Shown piece after piece: positions 25,701 to 35,035 of a stretch of DNA of 60,569 nt. The notes under the pieces are model-generated. The model saw nothing but the letters and a program-made list of their open reading frames with translations. It searched no databases and was not told where the DNA came from. Each line of letters begins with the position of its first letter. The stretch's first letter is position 1. Source of the stretch: Clostridiales bacterium (GTDB lineage: Bacteria > Bacillota > Clostridia > Christensenellales > UBA3700); NCBI GenBank assembly GCA_015055975.1, contig SVHF01000008.1:1-60569 (forward strand), read 5' to 3'. The position numbers and the translations under genes were made by a program.

Positions 25701-28700
25701 ATTCATAGACGCATTGCCACTGATTGTGCCGCCATACATATTGACGATTGCGCCGCTGTTTATGTAAAGCGCGCCACTCAAGCCATTGTCGGCTGCGCCT
25801 GGGTTTACACCTGTCAATCTTCCTGCATTTGTTCCGCTGCTGTCGATTAAATTTAATACGCAGTTATTCCCGTTAATCTGGATAACACGCTGTTCTTCTG
25901 CCGTGCTATTAAGAGTTATTGTCTTACCATTTAAATCAAGTGTTAATTCAGGTATATCATTTTTATAAATCTTTTCTGTAATCTCTACATCTCTAAGTAG
26001 TGTTAATTTAGTCCCATCCACCCAAGCATTTACAGCACTGTCAATAGTCTCATATTTTACAATTCTCTCGCCATTTGTTACACTTGCAATGGCAATGTCA
26101 TAATTAACCTCATCATCTTTTATAAAAATCGCATAGTCCACATTATCGCTGGCAAAATAGTCGTTAGGATCTAAGCCGTCCATATAAGTAGTCCATCCAC
26201 TTGTTAGAACGCCTTGGCTTGCTCCGTTATATCTTCCAATAACGATAGGATTAACGTTGCTCGCAGGTATTGAACTTTCAAGAACAAGATATGTATGCCA
26301 TAAAACAATATCGCTTGGTTCGGTGCTAGACTTCTTATTTCCCTGTATCGTTGCTGACCCAGACATAATTAAATCGTAGCCTGCAAAGACACCACCGCCA
26401 CTATTACCAGTAGCAATATTTCCAGTAATCACACCACCTGTAAAAGTAAATGATGGACCTGCATTGATACCGCCTCCTTGTTTTGTATAATTATTTCTAA
26501 TTATTCCGCCAGCGATTACACTACCACTATTGTTATTGTTTATTTGAATACCGCCGCCGCAGCCTTCGCTCACATTTAGTTCAATTACGCCGTCCGTCAT
26601 ATTAACAGTGCTGTTCCCTGTCAAGCAAACGCCTCCGCCTTGAGCCCCGTTTCCAAGTGTTTCGTTGCACTTGATAACTCCGCCAGTTATAGCTAAAGTT
26701 CCGTTGTTAAGAGCGATTCCGGCTCCACCATGAGCATCAGCAGAATTGCCGATGATAGTGCCTCCATTAATACTTACTGTTGCGCCATTAGCATTAATGC
26801 CAGCACCCTTATCTGCATTACCTCCAGTTATATAACCGCCCGTAAATGTTCCTCTAGCATTTTCAGGTGTTGCATTGTACGTATCTTCATCACAAATTGT
26901 CGCAAGTCCTGCCCCATTCTCTTTAGGAGATTCTACAATGTAGTAATATGTAGTTGAAGAATCACAATCGTATAAATTGAAAGTAATACCACTGCCTACA
27001 CTAATTACACTACCACTACCTGTCATTGTAATTCCATGACCATTTAGGCAAAGATTAGTTGTGCCTGATGGAACTTCCCATGTTGAATCAATTTTAACAT
27101 CATTTGTTAAATAATAGTTGCCTGCAGAGGTTGGCAAACTATCCGTCGCTGACCAAGGATTAAAAACTATACTATTATGTTCGTGTGGTGGGTTACCGCA
27201 GTATGCCTCACCATGATATAAACAAATATCATTCCCAGCTTCATCGACAAAATAGTCGGCAGGATTTTTCCCATCCATATACGTAGACCAGCCACTAGTG
27301 AATGTGCCAGTACCAGATGCCAACCTAATATAAATCTTCTCTGAGTTTGTTAAAGCACCTTCGATGTTGATAGCTTTACTTCCCACATACAAATTCGATC
27401 CTGCTTTAGCACTAGTGTCTGCGGTTGTGTTATTCTTAACAATTAAATTACCCTTTAAACCAACAGTAAGGGTTGCTTCGTTAAGACTAACGGCACCCGC
27501 ACCTGCTTTAGAGTTATTATCATGGATATAGCCTCCGTACAACTTCAACGAAACGGCATAACCGCTACCTGTGTTCCAGAACGAAATCGCACTACCAGCT
27601 GACCAATTCGTCTTGTTATATGCTATTTCGCCTCCGTAGACATCAATCTCTGCATTGTGCCATCCGAAAATCGCGCAACCAGAGTTTTGAGCATAATTGT
27701 AAATTATACTTCCACCATACATGCGGAAAGTCGAATTATCATTACAATATACTCCTGCGCCACAGTTGCCGCTCGCTGTTACTTGATTGCCTATGATGTT
27801 GCCACCATATAGATTGCACGTACCATTAACATAGATTCCACCACCATGCAATTGACCGTCATTGCCTTTCCCTCCGGCGATATAACCGCCTGTAAAACTT
27901 TTGCTACCCGAAGTATTATTGATGTTTGTAGCTATGCTATTGCTATTTACCTCGAAATAGTGCGTGGTGTTGCCACAATCATAAATGTTAAGTGTGCTAG
28001 TGCTTGCCACGACGATTACGCTACATGTGCCAGTCGTTTTAATACCAAAACCGTTCAAACAAAGATTAGTCGTACCTTCAGGAACATTCCAAGAAGAACT
28101 AATTGTCATGTCTTGCGTTAAATAATAATTTCCAGCAGAAGTTGGCAAAACATCAGTCTCTGTCCAAGCAGTGAATAAAATGTCATCATGTAAGTGTGGT
28201 TGTGGCCCAAAATACACCTTATCTTGATATAAGTAAATGACATTATCTTGATTATCACTATGGAAATAATCAGAAGGTTTTGCATCTCCCATAACGCTCG
28301 ACCATCCATCGATAAAAACTCCAGCCTTCGCTGTTGTAGGATTAAAACCATTTCCTCTTATTAAGTAAATATTCGCGCTTGATGTTAATTTAGAAGATAT
28401 TTCTATTGTCGGAATAGTATCACCACCACGCAATACAATATTATCATCTATACCAGAAGTATATTTAAAATTATTGTTAATTACAGGATTACCACCAATT
28501 TGTAAAGTTGAGTACGAAAAATATTCAAAATCGATAGCGCCACCGCTGTCTCTTACGGAATTATACGCAATAACACCACCGTTCAATGTAATTTGTCCTG
28601 CACGTAGCATAATACCACCGCCGGCAGCAGCTCTATTATTAGAGATCTCCCCTCCGTTCATGACAAACGTGCCGACAGAATCCGCAGCAAAAATTGCGCC

Positions 28701-31700
28701 TACACATACGCCACCGCCTACGTTGTCAGAAAAATTATATATAATTGAAGCACCATTTTCCATAGTAAATGTGCCATTGTATCCAACCCAAACACCGGCG
28801 CCTTTTACAAATTCTCGTGTCATGCTATTGCCAATGACAGTTCCTCCATACATATGCAAATTGCCACCATTAACGAAAAAACCACCGCCTAAGACTTTAT
28901 CACTACCTAAATCAGTACCTTGTCCGCCTGTAATGTAACCACCAATAAAACTTTCTCTACCGCTACCTTCAGTCTCGTTAATATTTTGAGCACAATTGTT
29001 ACTGTTAACATCAAAATAATGTATAGTATCGCCACAGTCGTAAATGTTAAGAACCGCGCCATCATTTACAGTAACAACGCTTTGATTTGCATTAGCCATT
29101 ATTATGCCATGACCAATAAGGCAAAGATTTGTTGTTCCCAATGGAACTTCCCAAGTAGATGATAAAACTACATTCGCTGTCAAACAATAATTGCCAGCTT
29201 CTGTTGGTAAAGAATCTGTACTTTTCCATGCAGTAAATGTAATACTATTGTGAATATGTTTAACAGTCAACGTGACCGTTGCAGGATCAGAATCTAAATA
29301 GTTCGCAGCATCTGGATTATAAACAGCTTCAAATTCATGAACACCGCTATCGCCTATTGGTGTAGTTAAATCATCAACCCATCTCCATCCATCTGGAAGT
29401 TCGACATCCGCAAGAGTCCAGTTTTCTCCAACGTTTATTGCAGTTGGAGTGTCAATTGGATCAGGTGCCAATGCTTTATTTATAGTAAAGGTCACTTCTA
29501 TGCTTACAGGCTCATCATTTACTGTAGAACTTATGATTGCCTTATAATCCCCTGAATTTATACAAGAGCTAACCCCTTCGTATTCGTTATTAGCATTCTT
29601 TTTAAAATACTCGACATTAACAGTTAAAATCGCATCATTATATGTCAAAGCCACTTCTTTAGGATTGCCGTTATATGTTAAATCGTCTGGCAAAGCAATT
29701 CCGTTTGTAATTAATTCATTCCATTCGTTTGGTTGAATAGTGGCATAAGTCTCTTCTGCATTAAACAATTTTTGACGATTTGTAACTGCTTCTTGTGGAT
29801 CATTAGGAGCAAATAACTCTCTTAATTCTTGATTGTCTACAGCATCATAGGCTGCGCGTGCAGCATCGATTGTTTCCTTACATTCAGAAGTAAATACTAC
29901 TGGAACTGGAATCTTAGAAATTAAAGCAATAACATCCTTAACAGATGCTTTCTTATAATTTTCATCTGCATTTAAAAGATAATCTCGATTTACAACCTTT
30001 AATTGCAATTCTGGATCAAGCGCATCATATGCAGCACGTGCTGTGTCGATTCGCTCTCTTATTGTCTTTGTGTATGTAATTTCCCCACCAATATCTTGAA
30101 TTAACTCACTAACTCTCTCATAAATTGTAATATCCTCATTATCCTTATTGTATACATGTACTTCTCCGACATGAGTTGAGTAAGTAGCGAAGCCGTTTTT
30201 TGAGTTATGACCATAAGTATTGTCAGCTGTGTAATTGAATGTTACCGTACCACTGCCTGTAAAATAAACATTAATAGGATAATTATTCGAAGAATTATTG
30301 AGAGCGAACACCATCGTTCCGCTTGTTGTAATAGATGAATCTCCAACCAACTCTATATACACATTAAGAGGCCCATATTGTGGAGATAATAAGAATATAT
30401 AACTTTGGTTTGATGCTGTTAGATTTAAATTACTAAAACAAAGATAAACATTATTAACACCATAGTTATATCCTATAATTTGCACTTCTTTTGTAGCAAT
30501 CGTTTTAGTACCAGAAAAAACATAGCGATTTGCCTCAGATGAGCTAAATGAATAATAGTTCGTATTTGTTTTATCCCCTTCGCCTAAACCATAATATGTT
30601 GGATATATATGGGTGTATTGATGAGCCGATATGTCTATGTTAACATTTCCGCTCACTGTTGCTAAAGTAAGATTTGCCCCACTTTCATCAATCTTGTAAC
30701 CTATATTTGCAGCAAATAAATCGCAAGCTTTGTAATAGTCATTCGTCCAAGTTGACATAAAATTGCCTGTTCCTGCTTGCATCTCTATATACGCCTTTAC
30801 CCCGTCTGTCTTATGTGGAGGATATTTGGTGTCCTTCAATGCCATCTTGTATCCTGTCGCAAAATATATATCTCCATGTCGAGCCGTAGGTAAAATTTCA
30901 TTAACAGTAATAGATTCTGCATAAAAATTACTATACATATTCATTTTCGCATTTGCACTTATGCATAAGTTTTGGTTCGTTACATAAACACCTGGTCCAA
31001 CGCCGGTTGTATAGTTTTCATAAATAGATGCTTCTTCTTGTCGTAAGAATCCATAAATTGCTCCGCCTTTTGCATTTGTCCCAATAGCGGCATTTCCATA
31101 CACCTTAGTAGAGCTGAACTCAAAACACACCCAACCCGCTATGGCACCACCATATCCATTACCACTCTGTCCCGCGGTATTATGCGCTATAATTATCGAA
31201 CCTGTTTGCGTTTCCATTCCTTCGTTCATCTCTGGAATATCACTATTATAATTACGCTTATTAGCATAAACTCCACCACCTTCGCTACCAGCTTGGTTTC
31301 CAATAATATATCCAGCGCGTCCACCATCGCCGTGTGTTTTGAAATACGCATTTGTTGCTACATAAACAGCACCGCCGTAATCTGCGTGATTGCCAAAAAG
31401 CGTAGCTCCTTGCAATGTAAATTTACTGCTATAAATATATGATTTTGATGAATCACCCTCGATATAAACAGCTCCACCATATGTATTGCCGCCAATGACT
31501 CTACCTGTTCCTCCGGTAATATATCCACCTTCAAAGCTCCCTTTACGAGCAGCCGCGACATATGCTGGATCTGATTCGTCGTCCGCTATCTGTCCAACAA
31601 AATTAAGCTCATTATTGTGCGAATCAGTAACAGTCTTTCCAATGTAGTAGTAGTGAGTTTCATCAAAGTTGTATTCACATAAAGTAAATTCAAGTCCCAT

Positions 31701-32588
31701 TGAGCCAAGTGGCACATAAATTGCACTGCCACTTCCCGTCATCGTTACGACGTGTCCGTTTAAACATAATTTTATTCCGTTTGCGGGCACCGTCCAAGTT
31801 TCAGCCAATGTAACATCTTTTGTTAAATACCATCCTTGTGAACCGGAAGGTTGTATTTCGGTTGGCAAGTGATCGTCATATTCCCATGGTGTCCATTGAT
31901 TCATGGTGGCCGTTCCGGCATCGCTTTCTCTAGATTTTGGTTCGGAATAATAATACGTTTTATTTTCGTAAATGTAAATGTAAGCTATTATACAACTATC
32001 TTGGTTCCAAGTAGCGCTTTTTGTTGTGATAGATGCGTCTGTTTCAACCACATCTCCGCAGCGTTTGCAAACATACTTAGCACTCACCGACCACCCATAA
32101 GAATTGTCAGCTGGCGTCCAGGTAAATTCAATATTATCAGAGTCGTAATCATGTTTAAGAGATGCAATATTTAGTTGAGACTCAGATGCAACTTCTTGTT
32201 TATTCACATTGAATTTCTTATCACAATCTGTGCATGTATAGTACTCATGCTTACCATTTTGTGTACAAGTAGGTTCTACCCTTTCATGGTAAACATAGTT
32301 GTGCCCACCATAAATGATTAAATCGCCCTCATCTATCTCTTTTTTATTGCTATCAAAATACTTGCCACATTCCTCGCAATGATAGTATGCCCAATGGCCA
32401 TCGGCATCTAGTGTAGCATCTACTTTTTCGACCAACTCACCATAATTGTGCACATGTTCTGGTTCTGAATATACCGTTTCATCATTATTTAAAACTATTG
32501 TGGCAATTGCGCCACAAATGGCAATAATCAAAAAGACCAATAATATGCCTATGGTTGTCAAATGGTTTTGTCTATTTGTATTATTCAT
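22734..32588 (-). CDS. Giant (3284-residue) beta-helix surface protein with cytoplasmic YjbR-like and L15-like domains
   Basis: Residues 13-33 are a membrane anchor. Residues 47-180 hold three HNY/HDY modules with CxxC pairs (71/74, 119/122, 174/177). Five parallel beta-helix blocks follow (about 230-690, 1110-1460, 1464-1800, 1801-2160, 2166-2390), each with a lead-in such as LPTSAGNYYLT and repeated GGYITGG, MYGGTI and NxAGxGGG turns. Between the first two lie two FIVAR-like helical units (IDTARAAYDALDPE) and an Ig-like domain. An InlB-type repeat (VTFDANGGMGTM) is near 2393. A second membrane helix is at about 2814-2835, followed by KRDKKEKE, so the last 440 residues are probably cytoplasmic. 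They hold two about 115-residue repeats (near 2874 and 3026) resembling MmcQ/YjbR, and an L15-like end (GKKSIVNIDIL; VKLLARGSLDKKLHVELQDYS). No LPXTG is present. The function is unknown; adhesion is inferred. Confidence 0.85.
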   Translation of the reverse strand: MNNTNRQNHLTTIGILLVFLIIAICGAIATIVLNNDETVYSEPEHVHNYGELVEKVDATLDADGHWAYYHCEECGKYFDSNKKEIDEGDLIIYGGHNYVYHERVEPTCTQNGKHEYYTCTDCDKKFNVNKQEVASESQLNIASLKHDYDSDNIEFTWTPADNSYGWSVSAKYVCKRCGDVVETDASITTKSATWNQDSCIIAYIYIYENKTYYYSEPKSRESDAGTATMNQWTPWEYDDHLPTEIQPSGSQGWYLTKDVTLAETWTVPANGIKLCLNGHVVTMTGSGSAIYVPLGSMGLEFTLCEYNFDETHYYYIGKTVTDSHNNELNFVGQIADDESDPAYVAAARKGSFEGGYITGGTGRVIGGNTYGGAVYIEGDSSKSYIYSSKFTLQGATLFGNHADYGGAVYVATNAYFKTHGDGGRAGYIIGNQAGSEGGGVYANKRNYNSDIPEMNEGMETQTGSIIIAHNTAGQSGNGYGGAIAGWVCFEFSSTKVYGNAAIGTNAKGGAIYGFLRQEEASIYENYTTGVGPGVYVTNQNLCISANAKMNMYSNFYAESITVNEILPTARHGDIYFATGYKMALKDTKYPPHKTDGVKAYIEMQAGTGNFMSTWTNDYYKACDLFAANIGYKIDESGANLTLATVSGNVNIDISAHQYTHIYPTYYGLGEGDKTNTNYYSFSSSEANRYVFSGTKTIATKEVQIIGYNYGVNNVYLCFSNLNLTASNQSYIFLLSPQYGPLNVYIELVGDSSITTSGTMVFALNNSSNNYPINVYFTGSGTVTFNYTADNTYGHNSKNGFATYSTHVGEVHVYNKDNEDITIYERVSELIQDIGGEITYTKTIRERIDTARAAYDALDPELQLKVVNRDYLLNADENYKKASVKDVIALISKIPVPVVFTSECKETIDAARAAYDAVDNQELRELFAPNDPQEAVTNRQKLFNAEETYATIQPNEWNELITNGIALPDDLTYNGNPKEVALTYNDAILTVNVEYFKKNANNEYEGVSSCINSGDYKAIISSTVNDEPVSIEVTFTINKALAPDPIDTPTAINVGENWTLADVELPDGWRWVDDLTTPIGDSGVHEFEAVYNPDAANYLDSDPATVTLTVKHIHNSITFTAWKSTDSLPTEAGNYCLTANVVLSSTWEVPLGTTNLCLIGHGIIMANANQSVVTVNDGAVLNIYDCGDTIHYFDVNSNNCAQNINETEGSGRESFIGGYITGGQGTDLGSDKVLGGGFFVNGGNLHMYGGTVIGNSMTREFVKGAGVWVGYNGTFTMENGASIIYNFSDNVGGGVCVGAIFAADSVGTFVMNGGEISNNRAAAGGGIMLRAGQITLNGGVIAYNSVRDSGGAIDFEYFSYSTLQIGGNPVINNNFKYTSGIDDNIVLRGGDTIPTIEISSKLTSSANIYLIRGNGFNPTTAKAGVFIDGWSSVMGDAKPSDYFHSDNQDNVIYLYQDKVYFGPQPHLHDDILFTAWTETDVLPTSAGNYYLTQDMTISSSWNVPEGTTNLCLNGFGIKTTGTCSVIVVASTSTLNIYDCGNTTHYFEVNSNSIATNINNTSGSKSFTGGYIAGGKGNDGQLHGGGIYVNGTCNLYGGNIIGNQVTASGNCGAGVYCNDNSTFRMYGGSIIYNYAQNSGCAIFGWHNAEIDVYGGEIAYNKTNWSAGSAISFWNTGSGYAVSLKLYGGYIHDNNSKAGAGAVSLNEATLTVGLKGNLIVKNNTTADTSAKAGSNLYVGSKAINIEGALTNSEKIYIRLASGTGTFTSGWSTYMDGKNPADYFVDEAGNDICLYHGEAYCGNPPHEHNSIVFNPWSATDSLPTSAGNYYLTNDVKIDSTWEVPSGTTNLCLNGHGITMTGSGSVISVGSGITFNLYDCDSSTTYYYIVESPKENGAGLATICDEDTYNATPENARGTFTGGYITGGNADKGAGINANGATVSINGGTIIGNSADAHGGAGIALNNGTLAITGGVIKCNETLGNGAQGGGVCLTGNSTVNMTDGVIELNVSEGCGGGIQINNNNSGSVIAGGIIRNNYTKQGGGINAGPSFTFTGGVITGNIATGNSGGGVFAGYDLIMSGSATIQGNKKSSTEPSDIVLWHTYLVLESSIPASNVNPIVIGRYNGASQGVLTSGWTTYMDGLDPNDYFASDNVDYAIFIKDDEVNYDIAIASVTNGERIVKYETIDSAVNAWVDGTKLTLLRDVEITEKIYKNDIPELTLDLNGKTITLNSTAEEQRVIQINGNNCVLNLIDSSGTNAGRLTGVNPGAADNGLSGALYINSGAIVNMYGGTISGNASMNGAGVWIDGRGHVGQSKFNMYGGLITGNTATNGGGVYVGCQLDQYATTAYFNMYGGTITGNTATNGNNVYIDHGIMTMIGGTINGGVEHSDISDDYVVVTFDANGGMGTMSEQYVLINANTIIKENEYYNLEAVKSIGYTREGYTLVGWNTQADGLGNNYVPGESSINISENITLYAKWDADATTKWSIRIKAKSSLSIDPAGIIEDNETIVRVHDVTLYKIIVIDGVEQEPIAAQPSDIGPGATITVKLTIPDLLIGKNFRILHVHAIDDYEFVTYSTDTAGLRVTIANIDRLSDFAFVALKSDVIPEDPDEGDKGGKGGEGGGENNPIEPAPEKEDDPNIDNWTLTPKDEGGEGEGGDPQKPAVEVALEDCDPQEGVTLEIEVRTDVSQEIVESDNSVLKDRMQSDDEIAIVYDVKLIRITTDPVTGIELREEIQPSDVKPGAVVVINMDIPEALRGKAFKVLHVHAEDDINEIPDSAYTISEDGTVVTVRVTRLSEFALLGKKAGDSEPVGPNKIPDWAIALIVIGGAFAILLIGLLIFFFIKRDKKEKEQGVKEIPIAKEEKLEEPKVEESEDKGIGLKESIKIATTATRSEKITKAFINAYLSENYANCVEINTRENYTKTGLPLADTHYVKDKDGKMVCFIYVYETDGATMLILKTKDALGKELEKECKNAHKSAFPKSKDKWYSIVIDDNVSNVQVLDMLDRTIAVYTGAMIQNRNYNPIEQEGLGLKESLAIAATATRSEKITKAFINAYLTQKYPDVVEINTRENYTKTGLPLADTHYVTTKDGNKICFIYAYETDGATMLLLKTKDALGEELAKDYKTVNKSAFPKAKERWYSVVIDDSLTDEAVKYMIDRTIALYTGATIQKQTFAPIQTVKKVTVAEAINMIEDDVAKSAIIVESTGEKAIGKKSIVNIDILSNNFKNGDVVNIDALKAKKLIPNKVGYVKLLARGSLDKKLHVELQDYSIEAVKMVIATGGTVKKV

Positions 32589-32616
32589 AAGAGTTTATAT
32601 CTCCAAAAATTTTTAT

Positions 32617-33813
32617 TTATGGTTGTTGTTCTTCATCGGTATATGTGTCTCCACAAATAGTGCACTCATACGTGATGTGTCCATCGTCTCCATATATTGC
32701 TTCGTAATTATGTCCTTGAGACTCAAGAACTATGGTTTGCTTTTGCGTGAAGGTTTTACCTTCGTATACAGCTTTTGCTGTATAGACTATAGAGCCATCC
32801 TTTTCACAAGTAGCTTCTGTAATCTTTTTGGTAATTTCCGCATCAAGAACAAGATCTTCTCCGCCTACTTTATCAGCAAAAGTGACTGTTGCCGTAAGAT
32901 TATCATCTCCCCATGCCCAAATGCCATTATCAAAGTCGTATTCTGGAAGTTCTATAGTGTCTATCGCATAAGTTTTACCATTAACCATCAAATAGAAATA
33001 TAGGTTTTTTGGCGCGTTCATCGTAAAATGATATTCCGTGAATGCTTCAACACCATCTACTTGATATACAATATTCCCCTGTGCATCTTTAGCTACAAGA
33101 GTATAGTGTTCTGTCGCTTTTAACTTTGCATTTTGGACCGTGACATAAACATCGCTGCCATCCATACGCGAGACTATCTCTCCTTTGTCTGCAGGTTGAG
33201 TCGATGTGAAGTAATAACTTTCAAAGAATACTTTTTCTTCATTCTTAACAGTAACTTTATATCTTGTTCCAGGTTGAAGATTGTCAAATATGATTGTCAA
33301 ACGTTCGGGATCGACAACCTGCTCTTGATACACATCGTCATCTCCAGTTAATACAGCATAGATAGGATTAGCAAAATCCTCTTCTTGCGCTCCTGTCATT
33401 TCAACTTCTAATACAAGACGATTCATATCCGCCAAAATAAGTGAAAGGCTAATAGCTAGATTACTTAAAAAGACTGCAACTACAACTACAGCAGCTGCCA
33501 CGCTTGCAGCAACTACGCCTGCTAGCGCGCCTACACTACCTCCTACAGATGCAGAGGCTGACGCCACCGCAGATGAAGAGGAAGATGCCTCGCTTGAAAT
33601 ATCAACAGAAACTGCTTTTTTATTCTCTTCTTCTTGCGTCTTCTCGATTTTGAAGTTCTCATCAACGCGTGTTGACTCTTTTTGCCCTTTTAATGAATCT
33701 TCCTTTATATATTTGGGATTGTCATTGTCATATTTTTGGTTACGAGCATCCTGAGCCTTTATGTTGAGTCCGTCTGGATTATATATACCGTAATTATTTA
33801 TTTCTTCTCTCAT
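32617..33813 (-). CDS. Single-pass membrane protein with Fn3-like and Cys-ribbon extracellular domains
   Basis: A 398-residue protein. Residues 1-75 are charged and probably cytoplasmic. A Ser/Ala/Gly-rich run (SSEASSSSSAVASASASV) leads into a long hydrophobic segment at about 95-130. Outside, residues 150-205 look like fibronectin type III (LQPGTRYKVTVKNEEK). The C-terminus repeats the HNY...CTICGDTY module found in the giant protein encoded 28 bases downstream, suggesting shared function. It begins three bases after mscS. I see no clear ribosome site before its ATG, so coupling to mscS translation is likely. The family is not recognised. Confidence 0.75.
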   Translation of the reverse strand: MREEINNYGIYNPDGLNIKAQDARNQKYDNDNPKYIKEDSLKGQKESTRVDENFKIEKTQEEENKKAVSVDISSEASSSSSAVASASASVGGSVGALAGVVAASVAAAVVVVAVFLSNLAISLSLILADMNRLVLEVEMTGAQEEDFANPIYAVLTGDDDVYQEQVVDPERLTIIFDNLQPGTRYKVTVKNEEKVFFESYYFTSTQPADKGEIVSRMDGSDVYVTVQNAKLKATEHYTLVAKDAQGNIVYQVDGVEAFTEYHFTMNAPKNLYFYLMVNGKTYAIDTIELPEYDFDNGIWAWGDDNLTATVTFADKVGGEDLVLDAEITKKITEATCEKDGSIVYTAKAVYEGKTFTQKQTIVLESQGHNYEAIYGDDGHITYECTICGDTYTDEEQQP

Positions 33814-33815
33814 TT

Positions 33816-34868
33816 TTAAATGTTATTAGCATCGCTATCTGCGATTCCTTTGCTTAATTGTTTTTGCTCTGTAACAAATACTTTAGCATCGCTTTGTTGT
33901 TTCTTTGTTACATCTTCGAATTCTGTAGGTTGGTTAACTACTACTTGTGGGAATGGTATATTGATATTGTTCTTATCAAATGCAAGTTTAAACATTCTAT
34001 TCATGTCACGTTCAACTTGATATCTTGTACCTTCCTCACAATTAGCTACAAAACGAATAACTACTGCAGAATCAGCAAGTTCAGCTACACCCTTGTAGAA
34101 AGGTCCTTCAATAATGTCTGGAATTGCTGCCTTAATTTTTGGAAGTTCTTCTTTCATAATAGCTTCTACACGTTCTAATGATTCGCCGTATTCGATACCA
34201 ATATCACAAATAGCTAATGATAGTTGGTTTGTCATATTAACGATTTCTTCAAGCTTGCTATTATTTACAACCTTGACGTTACCACCTGCATCAACAATTT
34301 GTGTAGTGCGGATACCAATTTCTTTAACAGTACCTCTAAATCCGTTATAGACAATTATGTCGCCTACTTCAAATACACCTTCAAATACAATAAATAATCC
34401 TGCAATTATATCTGCGATAAGTGGTTGTGCACCAAGGCCTACGATTAATCCTAAGATTCCAACACCTGCAAGGATTGCTGTTGTATCAACGCCAAATGAT
34501 CTTAAAACAAAGAATAGTAGCACTATAACTGCAGCATACTTTATAAGGCTGCACAAAATTTCAACAATTGCTTTGCCCTTCTTCAATGGAGCAGCAAGCA
34601 AACTTAATACCTTGCGAAGTACCCAGCTTGCTCCAAGGAAAAATATGAAATAACTGATAAGGCGAATAAATACATTAAACTCCCCAGTATTGACAAAGAA
34701 GTTCATGCTACGCCAAAACATATTCATTGGGTTGAACATTAGTGTGCCAAACGCCATTATAATAGCGTATGCTATCAAAATAAGATATCCAAAGCACTTT
34801 AAAACAAAGTTCAATGAAAACTTAAAGTTTTTAAAATAATTCATAAAAGATTGTTTGATTTTATCCAT
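33816..34868 (-). CDS. Small-conductance mechanosensitive channel, MscS family
   Basis: A 350-residue protein. Hydrophobic helices lie near 20-50, 65-85 and 100-140. The pore helix is Gly/Ala-rich (AILAGVGILGLIVGLGAQPLIADIIAGLF), followed by the MscS beta domain (VFEVGDIIVYNGFRGTVKEIGIRTT). It opens on membrane tension to release solutes. I chose the ATG at 34868, which follows AAGGAG by 5 bases; an in-frame ATG at 34889 has none. It heads the transcript that also carries the two surface proteins. Confidence 0.92.
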   Translation of the reverse strand: MDKIKQSFMNYFKNFKFSLNFVLKCFGYLILIAYAIIMAFGTLMFNPMNMFWRSMNFFVNTGEFNVFIRLISYFIFFLGASWVLRKVLSLLAAPLKKGKAIVEILCSLIKYAAVIVLLFFVLRSFGVDTTAILAGVGILGLIVGLGAQPLIADIIAGLFIVFEGVFEVGDIIVYNGFRGTVKEIGIRTTQIVDAGGNVKVVNNSKLEEIVNMTNQLSLAICDIGIEYGESLERVEAIMKEELPKIKAAIPDIIEGPFYKGVAELADSAVVIRFVANCEEGTRYQVERDMNRMFKLAFDKNNINIPFPQVVVNQPTEFEDVTKKQQSDAKVFVTEQKQLSKGIADSDANNI

Positions 34869-34923
34869 ATGTTTCTCCTTATATTTCATATTAAGTATAC
34901 TATATTTATATATCTAGTGTATA

Positions 34924-34946
34924 TTACGCGTAATTAACGTGCACGT
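34924..34946. promoter_or_regulatory. Two 10-bp palindromes upstream of mscS
   Basis: TTACGCGTAA (34924-34933) and ACGTGCACGT (34937-34946) are perfect palindromes three bases apart. CpG-rich palindromes stand out in this AT-rich DNA. They lie 25-50 bp upstream of the TATACT box (34899-34894) of mscS. Confidence 0.35.
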
Positions 34947-34975
34947 ACAAGGCGCAATTATTAGATTTTTTGGCA

Positions 34976-35008
34976 TAAAAAAAGGACCTGATTATAAAAT
35001 CAGGACCT
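34976..35008 (-). terminator. Terminator of the rubrerythrin gene
   Basis: AGG-A-CCTGATT (34983-34993) pairs with AATCAGG-A-CCT (34998-35008), with one A-A mismatch. On the minus strand it is followed by seven T. It is 28 bases past the stop. Confidence 0.82.
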
Positions 35009-35035
35009 ATGTTTCTAATAATTTATTAGTTTGTC

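Noticed and set aside
28474..28938. A 154-codon plus-strand frame rich in Pro and Thr
   Set aside because: It is the reverse complement of Gly-rich beta-helix repeats of the giant gene; composition is explained by that gene and no start signals are present.
22734..32588. CRISPR-like or tandem DNA repeats in the giant gene
   Set aside because: The repeats are protein-level beta-helix turns with variable spacing and diverged codons, not regular DNA repeats with spacers.
22734..32588. A sortase (LPXTG) anchor on the giant protein
   Set aside because: No LPXTG-type motif is seen; a second membrane helix is followed by about 440 more residues, so it is not a sortase substrate.
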